A DNA stretch of 64,000 nucleotides from Psilocybe azurescens (Eukaryota > Basidiomycota > Agaricomycetes > Agaricales > Agrocybaceae): the NCBI GenBank assembly GCA_023853785.1, contig JAJIRX010000622.1:496001-560000 (forward strand), given 5' to 3'. A program made the translations under genes and the position numbers. Positions 1 through 11,627 of this stretch are shown piece after piece (within the stretch, counting starts at the first letter, position 1; the number at the start of each line of letters is the position of its first letter). The notes under the pieces are model-generated. The model had not been told where the DNA came from. It searched no databases and was given only the letters and a program-made list of their open reading frames with translations.

Positions 1-1241
1 TATATTGTGGTCCTGTCATTCTCCGCGTGACTCCCGGTGAGCCTGGTGATGCCAGGCTTTCATCAAAAATTATATCAATAACTGTTATGACTTCATGAGA
101 GTCTTGTTTCCCAAATTTTCCCCAACAACGTCTTTCCTGTGAAAAAATACCTCTAAGCAGGCTCTGATCATATTTTCAAAGTCCGAAGATTACATGACAA
201 TTTTCTAATGCGGTTTAGGGGCGTGATAGAAAACAGACTTCTTATATCGTGACTCTCTTATATTATAGATTCGTAGGGCACATCACAAAATGATATATTG
301 AAGTCTATCTAAATTAATAGTAAGTTTATTTGATGATATATTGCCATCTCTGTAGTAAGGATATCAGAACTTTTTGTAAACCGGAAGGTGAAGACGCGCC
401 AAACGTACTAGTCCAGATACGGGACAAGACGCGCGTGGTCACAGAATCGCTCAGGTCATGTGCAATTGTCACATTCCGTGTCGTCGCAATTGATTCCGAT
501 TCATCCCGCAACGGACCCACCATTAGTAACTTGCTGCTCAGTTGCGACCTTGAAGGTCACAAAATTGTTCATTACGACCTTTGACATGCCCTTGGATGCA
601 TAGCCGAGCTGTTCAATATTACTCTCGTCATATGCTCGTCCTAATAAGCCCTAACTCGTACGATGGTGCAGAAACAAGTCTCATCAACTTCGAAGAGTTG
701 GCCTACATTTCTGGAGCTTTTCACGGTTTCTGGAGCTTTTCACGATTTCTGCCCAGCTGTAGTGGGACACCAAATGCCCGATTAACTGGTTGTAGGTGCG
801 CCGTTTTAAGATTGCCTCCTCGCACAAACATCGTTCTGCATTTAAAGTCTGGTCATATTTCGGTTATCCCAGGAGAGATGAGCTTTCTCACATCAGTCAG
901 TAATCAAGGACGCCTACTTCTCATCATATCAGCATGCTCTCGGCAGTGAGTGGGCTTATCTGGGGTGTAACTTGGCCGGATTTTGCCTTCTTAACTTCAT
1001 TTTATCTGCGCTGTCGTGCAACGCTTCGAGGACGAAGGGTTCCCAATGTGTGCTCACGTCGTCCGACTGCTGATCGATGCTACATTCTCGGCATGAATTG
1101 ATTCGGCAATCGTCCGAACTCTGCTATGATGTTATCATGGCCAAAAATGATCTACAAACCCGCGATTGCGGTCCGAACATACAGTATAAAGATTCTGAAG
1201 CTACTGATTTCTTTCAGACTTCTCTTTCCCTCTCAATTTCG
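1..1241. other. Left-edge region without a recognised gene
   Basis: Only short open frames with no recognisable motif occur here. A 19-20 bp direct duplication (core tttctggagcttttcacg) lies at about 713-752. The last few hundred bases are presumably the promoter of the transporter gene that starts at 1242. No RNA gene or mobile-element end was recognised. Confidence 0.4.
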
Positions 1242-3186
1242 ATGCAGGTCCCGACAAATGAAGAAACACCCCTGCTGACGAACCCCAGGAAGAGAACTCC
1301 AACTCCTCTACCCTGGTTTCAGTTTTCGATCGTTCTCGTTCTTCAACTAGCAGAGCCACTGACCTCCAATGTCATATACCCTTTTACTCCACAGGTATGT
1401 ACTTTAATGTCTCCTGTATTATGACTATTGTCTCAGCCCTATTGCTGGCAGCTTGTTCGCGACTTAGGAGTGACACACGGGGTTGAGAGCCGAGTCGGAT
1501 ATTATGTCGGTTTACTGGTGTGCCTGGTGAACGCTTGTAACCGCATTCTCCTACACTTACACTGTATATTGGTATAGCAATCGCTTTTCTTCCTGGCAGA
1601 AGCATGCACAGTGCTTTACTGGAGTCGTACATCTGATCACATCGGTCGAAAACCTGTTATCCTGACTGGCCTTTTCGGATTGTCCATTTCGATGTATTGT
1701 TTCGGTCTATCGAAGACCTTCTGGGGTATTGTCTTAAGGTAAGCCTACCCCTTTAAAGTAAACGTTCCTTTACTGATGCAAAATTATCAAGTCGAAGCTT
1801 GAGTGGTGCTTTGAGTACGTATATCATCTGCTATTAGTCCATGTTTCTGTTTTATTGACCTCTATAGATGGAAATATTGGTGTCATGAAAAGGTTCAATG
1901 GCCCTCTTTTGTGGAGCTAACATTTAGCCTGACGTTTGTTCACTCAGTATGGTTATGGAAATTACCGACTCAACCAATATATCCAAAGTGAGCAGCACGT
2001 ATTCTCCCTGATAATCATATAAAAACTGTCAATCAGGCGTACGCGTACATGCCCCTTGCGTGGAATACTGGAGGAACAGTAAGTCACACTCTTCGCCTTA
2101 CAGTGTGAAATTTAGCGAGAGGATGTTTAGGTAGGCCCTATGATCGGAGGTTGGCTGGTACAGCCAGCTGATCGATTTCCTGGCCTATTTGGGGGCAGTG
2201 AATTTCTTAGAACGTATCCTTATTTTTTACCTTGCGCAGTTCCGGCAACCTTCTCGCTCATTGCTTTGATCGTGACGCACTTCTTCCTCAAGGAGACTGT
2301 CCCATCCCCAACGCCAGTGAGTCAATATCTAGGAATAGGAACAATAAAGCGGACACTTCACAAATCGTGGGCAACTTCGCCATCCAATAACAAAAGAGCG
2401 CACTCCAGCAACGATCAATTGACAATAGATTCTCGCCTTCCCATTAGATCCCTGTTTACTCCGCGCGTCATTATTGCCGCAGGAAACTACGCTTCTCTAT
2501 CTCTCGTAGACATTTCCTTTCGTGCTATTCAGCCGATTTTCTTCTCGACTCCTGTCCATCTTGGTGGCCTCGGGTTGCCTCCATCGACCATAGGAAACTT
2601 GCTGGCTTCCTTTGGACTATTAAATGGCGCAGCTCAAGCTCTCTTCTTTGCTCGCGCCAGCAACCGCTGGGGACCTAGGAATGTGTTCATGTGGGGACTG
2701 GCGCTGTCAATACCCGCATTCGCAACATTTCCGTATATTAGCTACCTCATCCGATACCAAGGATACAGTACTACGCTCTGGGTCGTTGTCGGCCTGCAGA
2801 TCGTGCTATCAATCGGCTTATGCTTCTGCTATGGTGAGAACGATTGAAACTAGTCTCGTGTATATACCGTTGAACTCTTCTCTAGGTGCAATTTTTATAT
2901 TCATAGCAAGCGCATCACCAAATCGCGCATCCGTAGGGGCCACAAATGGAATCAGCCAGGTCAGCTTCGTAGCAGTCTTTCATGGTTACTGAGAGGTATT
3001 TACGTCTTATAGATGACAGTGAGCATTATGCGGGCAATCGGTCCTGCCGCGGCCAGCTCGCTATTCTCCATTTCTCTTGACAAAGGCTACCTCGATGGCT
3101 ATCTCGTCTATTATGTACTTGTCGCTCTCGTGGGTGTAGCACTTTACTTCGGCTCGTTCCTTCCTCGGCACGTTTGGATTGATTGA
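1242..3186 (+). CDS. MFS transporter (first of three)
   Basis: Multi-pass plasma- or vacuolar-membrane carrier of the major facilitator superfamily, in the fungal ZIFL/YCR023C-like branch that starts with an acidic 'EETPLL' dileucine tail. The start ATG is followed by MQVPTNEETPLL and the first helix, ending YPFTPQ at a gtatgt donor (1395). The loop motif A (SDHIGRKP) lies near 1636-1660. The helix-rich part NGNIGVMKS...PMIGGWLVQPADRFP joins across short introns, with the long exon at 2140-2834. The conserved GATNGISQ is split by an intron from MTVSIMRAIGP at 3013, and the protein ends LPRHVWID and a stop at 3186. All junctions I tested stay in frame, so this copy looks intact. The substrate is unknown; relatives move small organic solutes or metal chelates. 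Two diverged paralogs follow on the other strand. Confidence 0.85.
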
Positions 3187-3359
3187 TCTTTCTTGCCTTA
3201 TGAGTATTTTCAACTTCTGCTTTCAGTCTTGTATGGGCTCGGTCATTTATTAGAGGGGCATGATTGGGTGTTAGGATTCTCCCGTACTTAGACAAACAAA
3301 ATTCGGGATCAGGGATACGGTTTTAAAAATACTTGAATTTTGGGATTCTACTCGACACA

Positions 3360-5212
3360 TCATTGGTCAGTAGAAGTACCATCCTCGTTACGATTCCACA
3401 GTTGTTGTGGAAGCTGGACTGCTAAAAGAATTGCAAAAGAAGCGAAGAGGGCAAAATGGCGTATACGCCGTACCCCCCGAGGATGTTGTGTTGTACGGAG
3501 AACGCGAATAATGACGTTGACAGGGCAGGGCCAATGGCTCTGGCAGTCGATACCGTCGTTTGCGCAAGCCCGTTGGTAGCTCCCAGGGAACGACGGTTTG
3601 GGGCAGATTCCGTAACATACATGAATATGCAACCTTTAATGACCTCCAAATTAGCAAAATGTCACGATTATTCTGATAAATGAGCACTTGCCGTATGCGG
3701 TATCCATGAAAAAGAGTAAAAACAAAATCAAGGTAACCAAAACCCAGACTCCCCAGCTTACCGCCCACTTCTTCGCTACGAAGCTAACCATGGGAAAAAT
3801 CATAAAGACAGGGATAAATGAAATCATTGACATGATGAAGACCCGTCGGGTACCAAAGCGCCTGACGAGTTTGGCGAAAAATACTATCTGGAAGGCTCCT
3901 GTACCTGCGCCGTACAACCCCATCACGTAACCGATTGTTGCAGGATCGAGGTCCAGGCCGCCTAGTTCGATTGGCATATGGAAGAAAAGAGGAAGCAAAG
4001 CGTTCACAGAGATATTCAGGAAGGCTAATGTGACATAGTTGGCAATCGATATCACAACTGGGAACGTCAAAAGGTCTCGGAATGCAATTTGGGTATGCGG
4101 GTCGTGCTTATAGCCATTCTGAGAAGACTCGACGGACGAAGCCCTTGATTTATCTTCAATTTCTTTCCATTTGGGAACAGTCTATGAATGAGTCTCTGTA
4201 AGGCGTACACGCACATGAAGAAATAGCATGAATCCTACCTCCTTGAAGAAGAAAATCGTGATGAACAACGTTGCAAGCACGAAAGTTGAGGTGGCGGCGC
4301 AAGGTAGAAAATAAGGATATTCTTTCCAAAATTGCCCAGTAAAAAGAGTCGGGAAGTGATCAGCAGGTCGTGTCAGCGTGCCACCCAAGAGAGGCCTATC
4401 ATTCAGATCAATATGCGCTTCTCCGCTTATAATATCTAAAACTCACCCCATAGTTGCGCCAAATGCCCACACCGCGGGCATGAGAGCAAACGCATCAGCT
4501 CGATTTGTGGTATCTGTGAGCTCACCCATAGCGCTTTTCATGACACCTATGGTCATTTGATTTAGCACGATATTGACGCTTTTCACCCTCAGAATTCTCA
4601 CCGATGTTGCCGTTCAATAGACCACACAAGCACCGGCTAAAATTAGAGAGTTAAAGGATTGAAAGGATTGAATGAGACCTTCAGACGAATTCCAAACATA
4701 CCTGATGACCAAAGTAGCAAAGGTACGAGAAAGGCCGAAGAATAACATCGACAAAATGGTCCCCATCATACCGATTACGAGTACGGGTTTGCGACCTATG
4801 CGATCAGACACTCGACTCCATTGAAAGACAGTTAAGGCCTCTGTGAGAAAGAAAAGGGATTCCTAATAAAATGTGCTCCATGAGATTGAAGAAATCAGAG
4901 GTACAGAGAGATTGCACCTACAATTAATCCAGCATAGTACCCAATTCGACGTTCGTCTCCACCAGTAATGTCAAGCTTGCTAACAAGCTACACGGTAATC
5001 AGTTGAAGTAGACTTCTATAGTCTTGAAGAGAAATACGGACCTCGTTGATATAGGGGTATATGGATTGACTGCAAATTGGTTCACAGATCTGCAGCAGCA
5101 AGACGATGCCGATCTGGAGTTTTGGTAGAGGCGTGCGCTTTTGTTTTGAGACGCGTTGTTCGTTTAAGAGAGGTGTTCGTTCATCGTCGTGAATGTCGTT
5201 AATTCCGTCCAT
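3360..5212 (-). CDS. MFS transporter (second of three), frame change near C-terminus
   Basis: Same transporter family as its two neighbours. The start is MDGINDIHDDERTPLLNEQ at 5212, then helix 1 (QIGIVLLLQICEPICSQSIYPYI). Motif A (SDRIGRKPVL) is near 4790. Long exons cover 4070-3690 (helices 7-10) and 3649-3422 (GATNGLAQTTVSTARAIGPAL). Translation in that frame ends early with ...GVYAILPSSLLLQFF at 3422. The next frame continues as ALFASFAILLAVQLP...LW to a stop at 3360, and this matches the C-terminal helix of the first transporter. The offset is one base, at about 3452-3457. The third transporter shows the same offset at the same place. A shared old deletion, an alternative C-terminus or an assembly error are all possible. 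Confidence 0.75.
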
Positions 5213-5373
5213 GAGGGTTGTCTCTTGAGAAAAAGAGGTATATCAGGGCAACGCGTCCGTGAGAGTGCCCAAGATGTGGGGAATGAATGGGAGAACAGCG
5301 GGGACGCTGGGTATTAAGTAGACACGGATCATATACTAGAGTATACTAGGCATTCGAAAAAGCTGGGAATGGT

Positions 5374-5650
5374 TTAATCCCGATAAGATTGCAAATTCAA
5401 ATTCCAGAGATCGTTCTTGTCCTCGGAAAGCCCGTCGGCCCTTTGCGCCTGCCAGCCGTTGGTGGTCATCTGCAGTCAATATTGTATCATTTGACGTGGA
5501 TGTAGAAGGATATATACTTACACTTGTCGCCTTACCGTCTGGGTACTTATTCCAGGTCAGGGTAGAAGGTCTTTTTACGACGTACGAGAATGCTTCTAAG
5601 GGAAAATTGTTATGAAAAGTTGTGCAATGGCCGAATAGTGCCGATTTCAT
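5374..5650 (-). CDS. Small hypothetical protein, two exons
   Basis: Two exons join cleanly: 5650-5522, then a 52-nt intron with gtaagt donor and ctgcag acceptor, then 5469-5374 ending in TAA, giving about 74 residues. The C-terminal part (GWQAQRADGLSEDKNDLWNL) reads like real protein. I do not recognise the family. A faint resemblance of the N-terminal half to PRELI/MSF1 proteins is too weak to use. It sits between the second and third transporter genes. It could be a remnant of a larger gene. Confidence 0.3.
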
Positions 5651-6043
5651 AATAAGCACGCCTGATTGCTTGGCGCAAACAAGTTAAATCGCATATCTAA
5701 TATATCACATTAAGAGATAAAGATTCGTAGGAGTATATTCAGACAGGCAGTTCAGCCCCAAGATGCAACCGCAAGGCGGACAGTAGTATGCGTTTACGAT
5801 GTTCCGCACTGGCGAAATCGTCAGCGCCGTAAAAATGGAAGGAGGTCTAATGATCTAATAATGACTATACCAGCTGACATAGGGCACAGAGTATCCAGTG
5901 ACACTTTCGTGCTTCGATTACAACCATCGACAGGCCTTCAATCTCACTCAATGGACGCCTTCCTCCCCACTCCAATGATCCCCTGATCCACGTGATAGAT
6001 CGATAAAGTTATAAAGTTTCACAATGCCTTCGGAATGAGGGTT

Positions 6044-7843
6044 TTAATTATCGATGGGCTCCGATTGGACTTCGTCCCAGGTTTTGTCTGGAAGGCAAGT
6101 CGCAAGATGCAGCGCGAATATGGAGAGGGTGAAAAAATGGCGTATACACCGAAGCCGCCTAGCAGGTTCTTCTCTACCGAATACGAGAAAAGAGATGTTG
6201 ACAGAGCAGGGCCGATGGCCCGTGCGATCGACACTGTGGTTTGTGACAGACCGTTCGTCGCTCCTAGGGAACGTTTGTTGGGAGAAGATGTCGTGATATA
6301 CATGAATATAGTTCCTGCAAAGCGAATAAGAATGTATAGTTAGATACAAAAGGTGTTAACGTACCATAAGCCATATCCATAAACGCCAACATGGCGAGGA
6401 GAATGGCAATCAGAGACCATACGGCAAGGGACTGCTGACCGAAGCGAAGAGCGCAGATGTTAATCATGGGAAACAACGAAAAAACCGGCATGAAGGTGGA
6501 CATGGACGCCACGAAGATTCGTTTCTCTCCAAAGTATCGCACAATGCGCGCGAAGAAGAACGCTTGGAATATGGCGCTGCCTGCGCCATAGCTTCCTATG
6601 ATGTAGCCGATGGCAGGTGGATCATAGCCGAGGCCTCCTATCTCGAGAGGCATAGCTAAAAACAGCGGCAATAAGGCGCAGACTGCGATGTTCAGGAACG
6701 CGAGGACGACATAATTGGAGACCGAGAGAATAATTGGGTACACAAGGAGTTCGCGAAGCGGGACAGGGTCATCACGTGAGCGGGATTTCGATCCATCACA
6801 GGATTCGAGACCTTGCTGCGGCGATCTTTGTTTGGTTATCGTCTATGAAGGATAAGCGAAATGATCAAAAAAACGAAGCAAAGGCAAAATCGCACTTCTT
6901 TGAACCAAAGGAGTGTTATAGCGGACGCAAATAACACATAGCCTGAAGCAACGAGACATGGCAGAAAGTAAGGGTATTCTCTCCAAAATGATCCCGTAAA
7001 GTATTTTGGGAAGCGCTCGTGCGGGTGTGATAACGACCCTCCTAACAGCGGTCTTGAGATCGATTAGTAAGGTGACAAAAATAGCCGACAAAGAAAGGCA
7101 TACCCCATGGTGGCTCCGAAGCCCCAGACAACTGGCATTAGTGCGAAGCCCTCTGCACGGTTCGTGGAGTCTGTTAGTTCTCCCATGACGCTCTTCATCA
7201 CTCCTAGATAACAAGTCAACAAGAAGTCATTGAGCAATCATATGACATACCAATATTTCCATTCAAAAGTCCGGTCAGGCATCGGCTGAAAGGGTTTTAG
7301 GGTCTACTGTACATTAATCGATAAATTAATCATACCTGATAACCAAAGCCCAGAAAGTGCGAGAAAGTCCAAAAGACAGCATCGATATTGTCAATCCAAG
7401 CATGCCGATCAAAAGTACCGGTTTTCGTCCTATACGGTCAGAAGCTCTGCTCCATTGGAGAACAGTCAGAGCCTCTGTCGCGAAGAAAAGGGATTCCTAT
7501 TGAGAAGGCATAAACCCCACGTTGAATACGTGTTAGATCCACTCAACGATCAAACCGGCGTAATATCCCACTTTTCTTTCATCCCCTCCAGTAATATCCA
7601 ACTCGCTGATGAGCTACAGAAATTATCAAGCTCTGTGCTCCTTATCGCATTTCAATACACACCGCATTGATATATGGATAGATTGACTGGCTCGTGATGG
7701 GCTCACAAATTTGAAGGAGTAAAACAATGGCTATCTGCGACTTTGGAAGGGGGAGTCCTCGCATTGTTACTTGATGTAGTTCTCGTCTCAAGTAATGGCG
7801 TTTCTTCGTTATACGTCGCCGCAGACGTGTCTGAGGTAGACAT
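6044..7843 (-). pseudogene. MFS transporter (third of three), frame-broken at both ends
   Basis: Closest relative is the transporter at 3360-5212. The start ATG at 7843 gives MSTSDTSAATYNEETPLLE. Helix 1 (IAIVLLLQICEPITSQSIYPYI) follows, but in another frame: a run of five G at 7749-7753 (C5 in the sense strand) has one base more than the reading needs. Motif A (SDRIGRKPVLLIG), NGNIG, the GATMG/P exon join with a gtatgc donor, and the long exon 6743-6370 are all present and in frame. After GGFGVYAIF (A6 run, about 6132-6137) the conserved C-terminal helix (FTLSIFALHLATCLP) is again one frame off, ending at 6044; unshifted reading stops at 6019. It may be a recent pseudogene, or a functional gene with two consensus errors. 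Confidence 0.7.
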
Positions 7844-8995
7844 TGTTATTGGGGAATATGAAGGTGACTGAAGAAAGCGTGAAGGGCAGTAGTCAGGGAT
7901 AGAGGAGAACGAGGCGTACTTGAGAACCAAAATGCGCCTATTTAAATCCTACAGATTGGATTATTGTTGGCCAAAGGAGTCGCTTGCTTCGAATCGACAT
8001 TAAGACATTGTTATCTAACTTCTAACGTGATGTATGTATATACGTACCGCGGTCAATCGAATGAAGTGTATCAGTGAAATCGCCGGAAAGACTTGTCATA
8101 TAAGTAGTGCTAGCCAATACGATAGGTTCACCCTCGGTCCACACCACAGTCAGTACGAACAACCTTGGGAGTTGGGAGCCAAAAACATACGGAAGTAAAT
8201 TTTGATAAATATTTGTGATCCGAGGCAATATTTTTTTTTCTTGATCCAATCGTCTTCATCCACGGCAATCATTAAAGACACACTGACTTTCCTTGGAACA
8301 GGGTCTATCGACGCTCAAGTTCGAAGCTTTGTGCTGAAATCGGAGGTGCGCCTCGGGGATAGACAGCGCTGAGCGAGGCTGAGCGCCATGCAGATTTCTC
8401 GCCGCAGGCAACGGGACCTCGGCCCATTATCCACGTGACACAATGCGTCAACAGTAGCCGCTCGGAGCCGCCAACTCCCGACGCGTTTTGGACACGATCG
8501 CAAAAACCGAGCGGTTGCTGTATTTCTCCGATTTACGAATTTATACAGGCATACACCTAAGATAAATATATTTAGGCATTAACACACACAAAGTATTCAA
8601 TTTTCCCGCAATGTCATTTATTTTATTCTGATTCTTCGACACCAAAAACGCCAATCAGTACATATGTGCTACTGGAGGTTGAATGCAAAGAAACTGATGC
8701 ATTTAATGATATGCCTCAGGGTTCCTCGTGTTACCCGTCTGAAATGCTCCCCGTGCCAATGACGACAAGGGTTGTCATCCTCTCGGAGAGACTTTGGTTG
8801 AAGTTCAAAGTATTTGGCCAAGTTTTCATGGGCTCGACGGTTGCGGCTATTTGCGGCTGTGGGCATATCTGCAGAGCCATACTCGAATTTGGGACGTTCG
8901 ACTAGTCAGCATATCATGGTACGTCCCTTTCCGTTGTTATATGACGAGATGGCCCGGCTTGAGGCTCAGAGGATTGGGCCTGTATGATAGTTCCG
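7844..8995. other. Intergenic region, no gene recognised
   Basis: This is the 5' flank of the third transporter and the 3' flank of the membrane protein at 8996. The open frames are short and show no family motifs. The stretch at 8300-8500 is GC-richer than its surroundings but holds no recognisable RNA gene. Confidence 0.35.
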
Positions 8996-11064
8996 TCAGA
9001 TGCTACGTTCAACAAAGATAGAGGATGATATATTTACAGCAAAGGAATATGAAGTCAAAATACCTCCATCGCTTTCAATATCGTGGAACACTTCAGTGTT
9101 AGCACTGGAATGAGAATTTGATCTGATATTTTCGAGGATGGTGTTCCCCGTAAAGCGTATGTCAGGGAGTGACTCAATTGCGTTAGAACCATTTTCCAAG
9201 CTTTCAGATGCAAATTTGCGCAAATGTATCAACATGCGGCAAACTGTAATGCCCACGGCTGCGTGGAAGGGCCTGAAAGTAGTTACTATATTCGTTACTG
9301 GATTCAGACTTATAAGAATAGAAAACTCACGCTAGACCAAACCAAGGAATTCCCGTCGCTTTCTAAGTATTAAACTTTGAACTAGAATTCGACAAAGGAT
9401 GAGAGACATCTCACGTACAACGACCATCAGGTTATTAATGAATAACACGAAGGCTACACTAGACATCAGTCACGTCAGATGTCGTTCATGAGATGAGAGT
9501 TATAGGTATCATACACGAAAAAATATAGAATATTTTCATTGAGTAGAATTGATACAAGCGAGGGCCTATCGTTCAGCTTTGTTCGTGCGGCAATGGATAC
9601 GAAGCTCTTGTAGAGAGCGAAGCCGAAGAGGTTGAATTCAAAGAGCATTGCTTATACGGGGAATTCAGAACATAGACGGAAGATTGTTACAAGATAGGCA
9701 TACCAGGTACCCACAGCGACCATTCCAGACCACCATTGATAGCGGGACAGCCTTTTAAGGGCAGACCAACGAATGCGGCAATCATTCCTTTTCTCCGGAA
9801 GGCGTTGAGTATTAGAATAAGCAGAAATGCAGCGACAGATATGACAAAAAGACCCCGTTGAAAATGGCGATCTATTCAACCTGATTGGTACCAGCTGCGG
9901 TGGGGAACAGGACTAGATTACTCACCTTTCTGGACCGGTTAAATAAGATGTAAACTCTCAACTGCATGATAAGCTGCACAGACCAAAGGCTGATTGCGCC
10001 GGCTATTCTGATTGTAGGGTCTGCTGCGAGACAACTATTGGGCATGATTGTATTAGCTTGAAAGTCAGAGAGGTGGATGGAATGTTGTAATACAGCTCTA
10101 AAGTAACCACTCCAGGAATGGCGAAGGTGTGTATCTGAACGGTATCGAGTACCACAAGAAATATGGTATAGTATCGAATCTAATTTCGGTGGACCTATGT
10201 CAATGCTAGACATAGGCTAAGAAGGTATTATCAACTCACCCAGAAGAACAAGCTCCTTGCTAGCCCTGGCTTTTGTTTCTTTTACATTAATATCATATGA
10301 GTTTTCTTTTTGGAGTGGCTCTGTCGATTCTCGTACTAACCCAAATATAGGTGATCTAAACCCAAATGTGTCAATCCGAGGGTTAGTAATGCCACAAAAA
10401 TCAATTGACACACCTCATCTTCCAATGTGATAACTAGGAACGGCTGGGATGTTAGTATTGCTCACTCTGAGGGACTTTTCTAATGTAAAGCCTACAGTAA
10501 TCATGAATGACCCAAACCAAGGCACAGACTGCAGTATTTTAGATCATATGCTAGGCAATGTATTGACAAACTCACCGACGGTGTACAGGGGAATTAGATT
10601 TAATCTGTATAAACTAACGAATTCAGCATGATTAGAGACGTGATTTATCATAAAGACAGGCTGAAGGGAAATAGATGATGAGTAATCTTGATGGGCGCCA
10701 GCGCTCCAGGACTGGTTGAATTTGACGAAGGTGCGCTTTTATACCATGATGGCTTAAAAATAGCTGATTCTCAAGGCATTAATTATATCCCCGTCCATCA
10801 TTATCAAGGGGCTCACATCGGAGAAGCTTACGAGCCGTCAGATCCTCAAAGTCTAAGAGGCAGGGATTGATTCCGGTAAGATTCCCTATCTAGGAGGGGG
10901 ATTACATGAGAGTACCTGTCAATCATGGCGTACAACGGGCTGCAATGTATTTTTTACTATGGTATTGCAGTAAGCAACCTTTAATTTACATACCCCGTGA
11001 ACAGCGTAGCGATTATTAGTAGGTTTTGAGTCCGGATATGTGGCACGGAGAGCGACATACGCAT
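8996..11064 (-). CDS. Seven-helix fungal membrane protein (orphan receptor-like)
   Basis: Predicted integral membrane protein of a large, functionally unassigned basidiomycete family with seven helices. The start at 11064 (MRMSLSVPHIRTQNLLIIATLF) runs to a gtatgt donor. Diagnostic pieces in order are: GAISLWSVQLIMQLRVYILFNRSRK (10020-9925), a helix FVISVAAFLLILILNAFRR, then GLPLKGCPAINGGLEWSLWVP (9870-9700), a short exon LFEFNLFGFALYKS (about 9640), and the C-terminal VCRMLIHLRKFASESLENG with a polar tail stopping at 8996. Many short introns separate these, and I could not fix each junction between 10220 and 10980. The order of helices and the ALY/LFNRS and GLEW motifs support the family. The ligand is unknown. 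Confidence 0.65.
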
Positions 11065-11627
11065 TTGCCGAGCTGTGGTGCATTCTTATGACAAACTTGA
11101 ATTATACAATGCATATAATTACATGGGTCTATGACTGCGTAGGCTAAAATAGAGCGGTCAACGAGAGGTGAGAAGCACATCGAAGCGATTTAAATTCTCA
11201 TTCTGCGCTCGAAGATCTGCGGACGTCAGGAACAGTGATTACTAATATCCAATGACAATCTCTTCCACGCTATGTACGTCATTGTTTCGGTGAACCGTCC
11301 CGCTTATCGGCCTCTCCTCATCAACTTGGATCTTTTCCTCTGAAGCAGGCGTGAGTACATATAAACGCCTTGCTATGTTCTCAGTTCTTTTTTCGGGAGA
11401 TGTGGTCGACTCAGAAACCTCTGAGGGCGCGGAATTTGGTTTCTCAATGCAATATCATGTCTGAAGTACGACATATATTCAAAGATATAAATGGGTGACG
11501 TGAATTTGGCAAATATTCCTGTCCTCATGGTGATACAAATACAGAATTTTTTTCCCTATTTCTTCTCCGGTTAGGGGCAAGCAGAGCAGTCAAGCTCACC
11601 CCTTCACCCGGAAAAAACATTAACCCC
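11065..11627. other. Intergenic region between membrane protein and urease
   Basis: It contains the 5' flank of the membrane protein gene (leftward) and the 3' flank of urease. Nothing recognisable was seen apart from short frames. Confidence 0.35.

Noticed and set aside
5374..5650. PRELI/MSF1-like protein
   Set aside because: Only a WxKYP-like fragment resembles the family, and the next exon does not fit.
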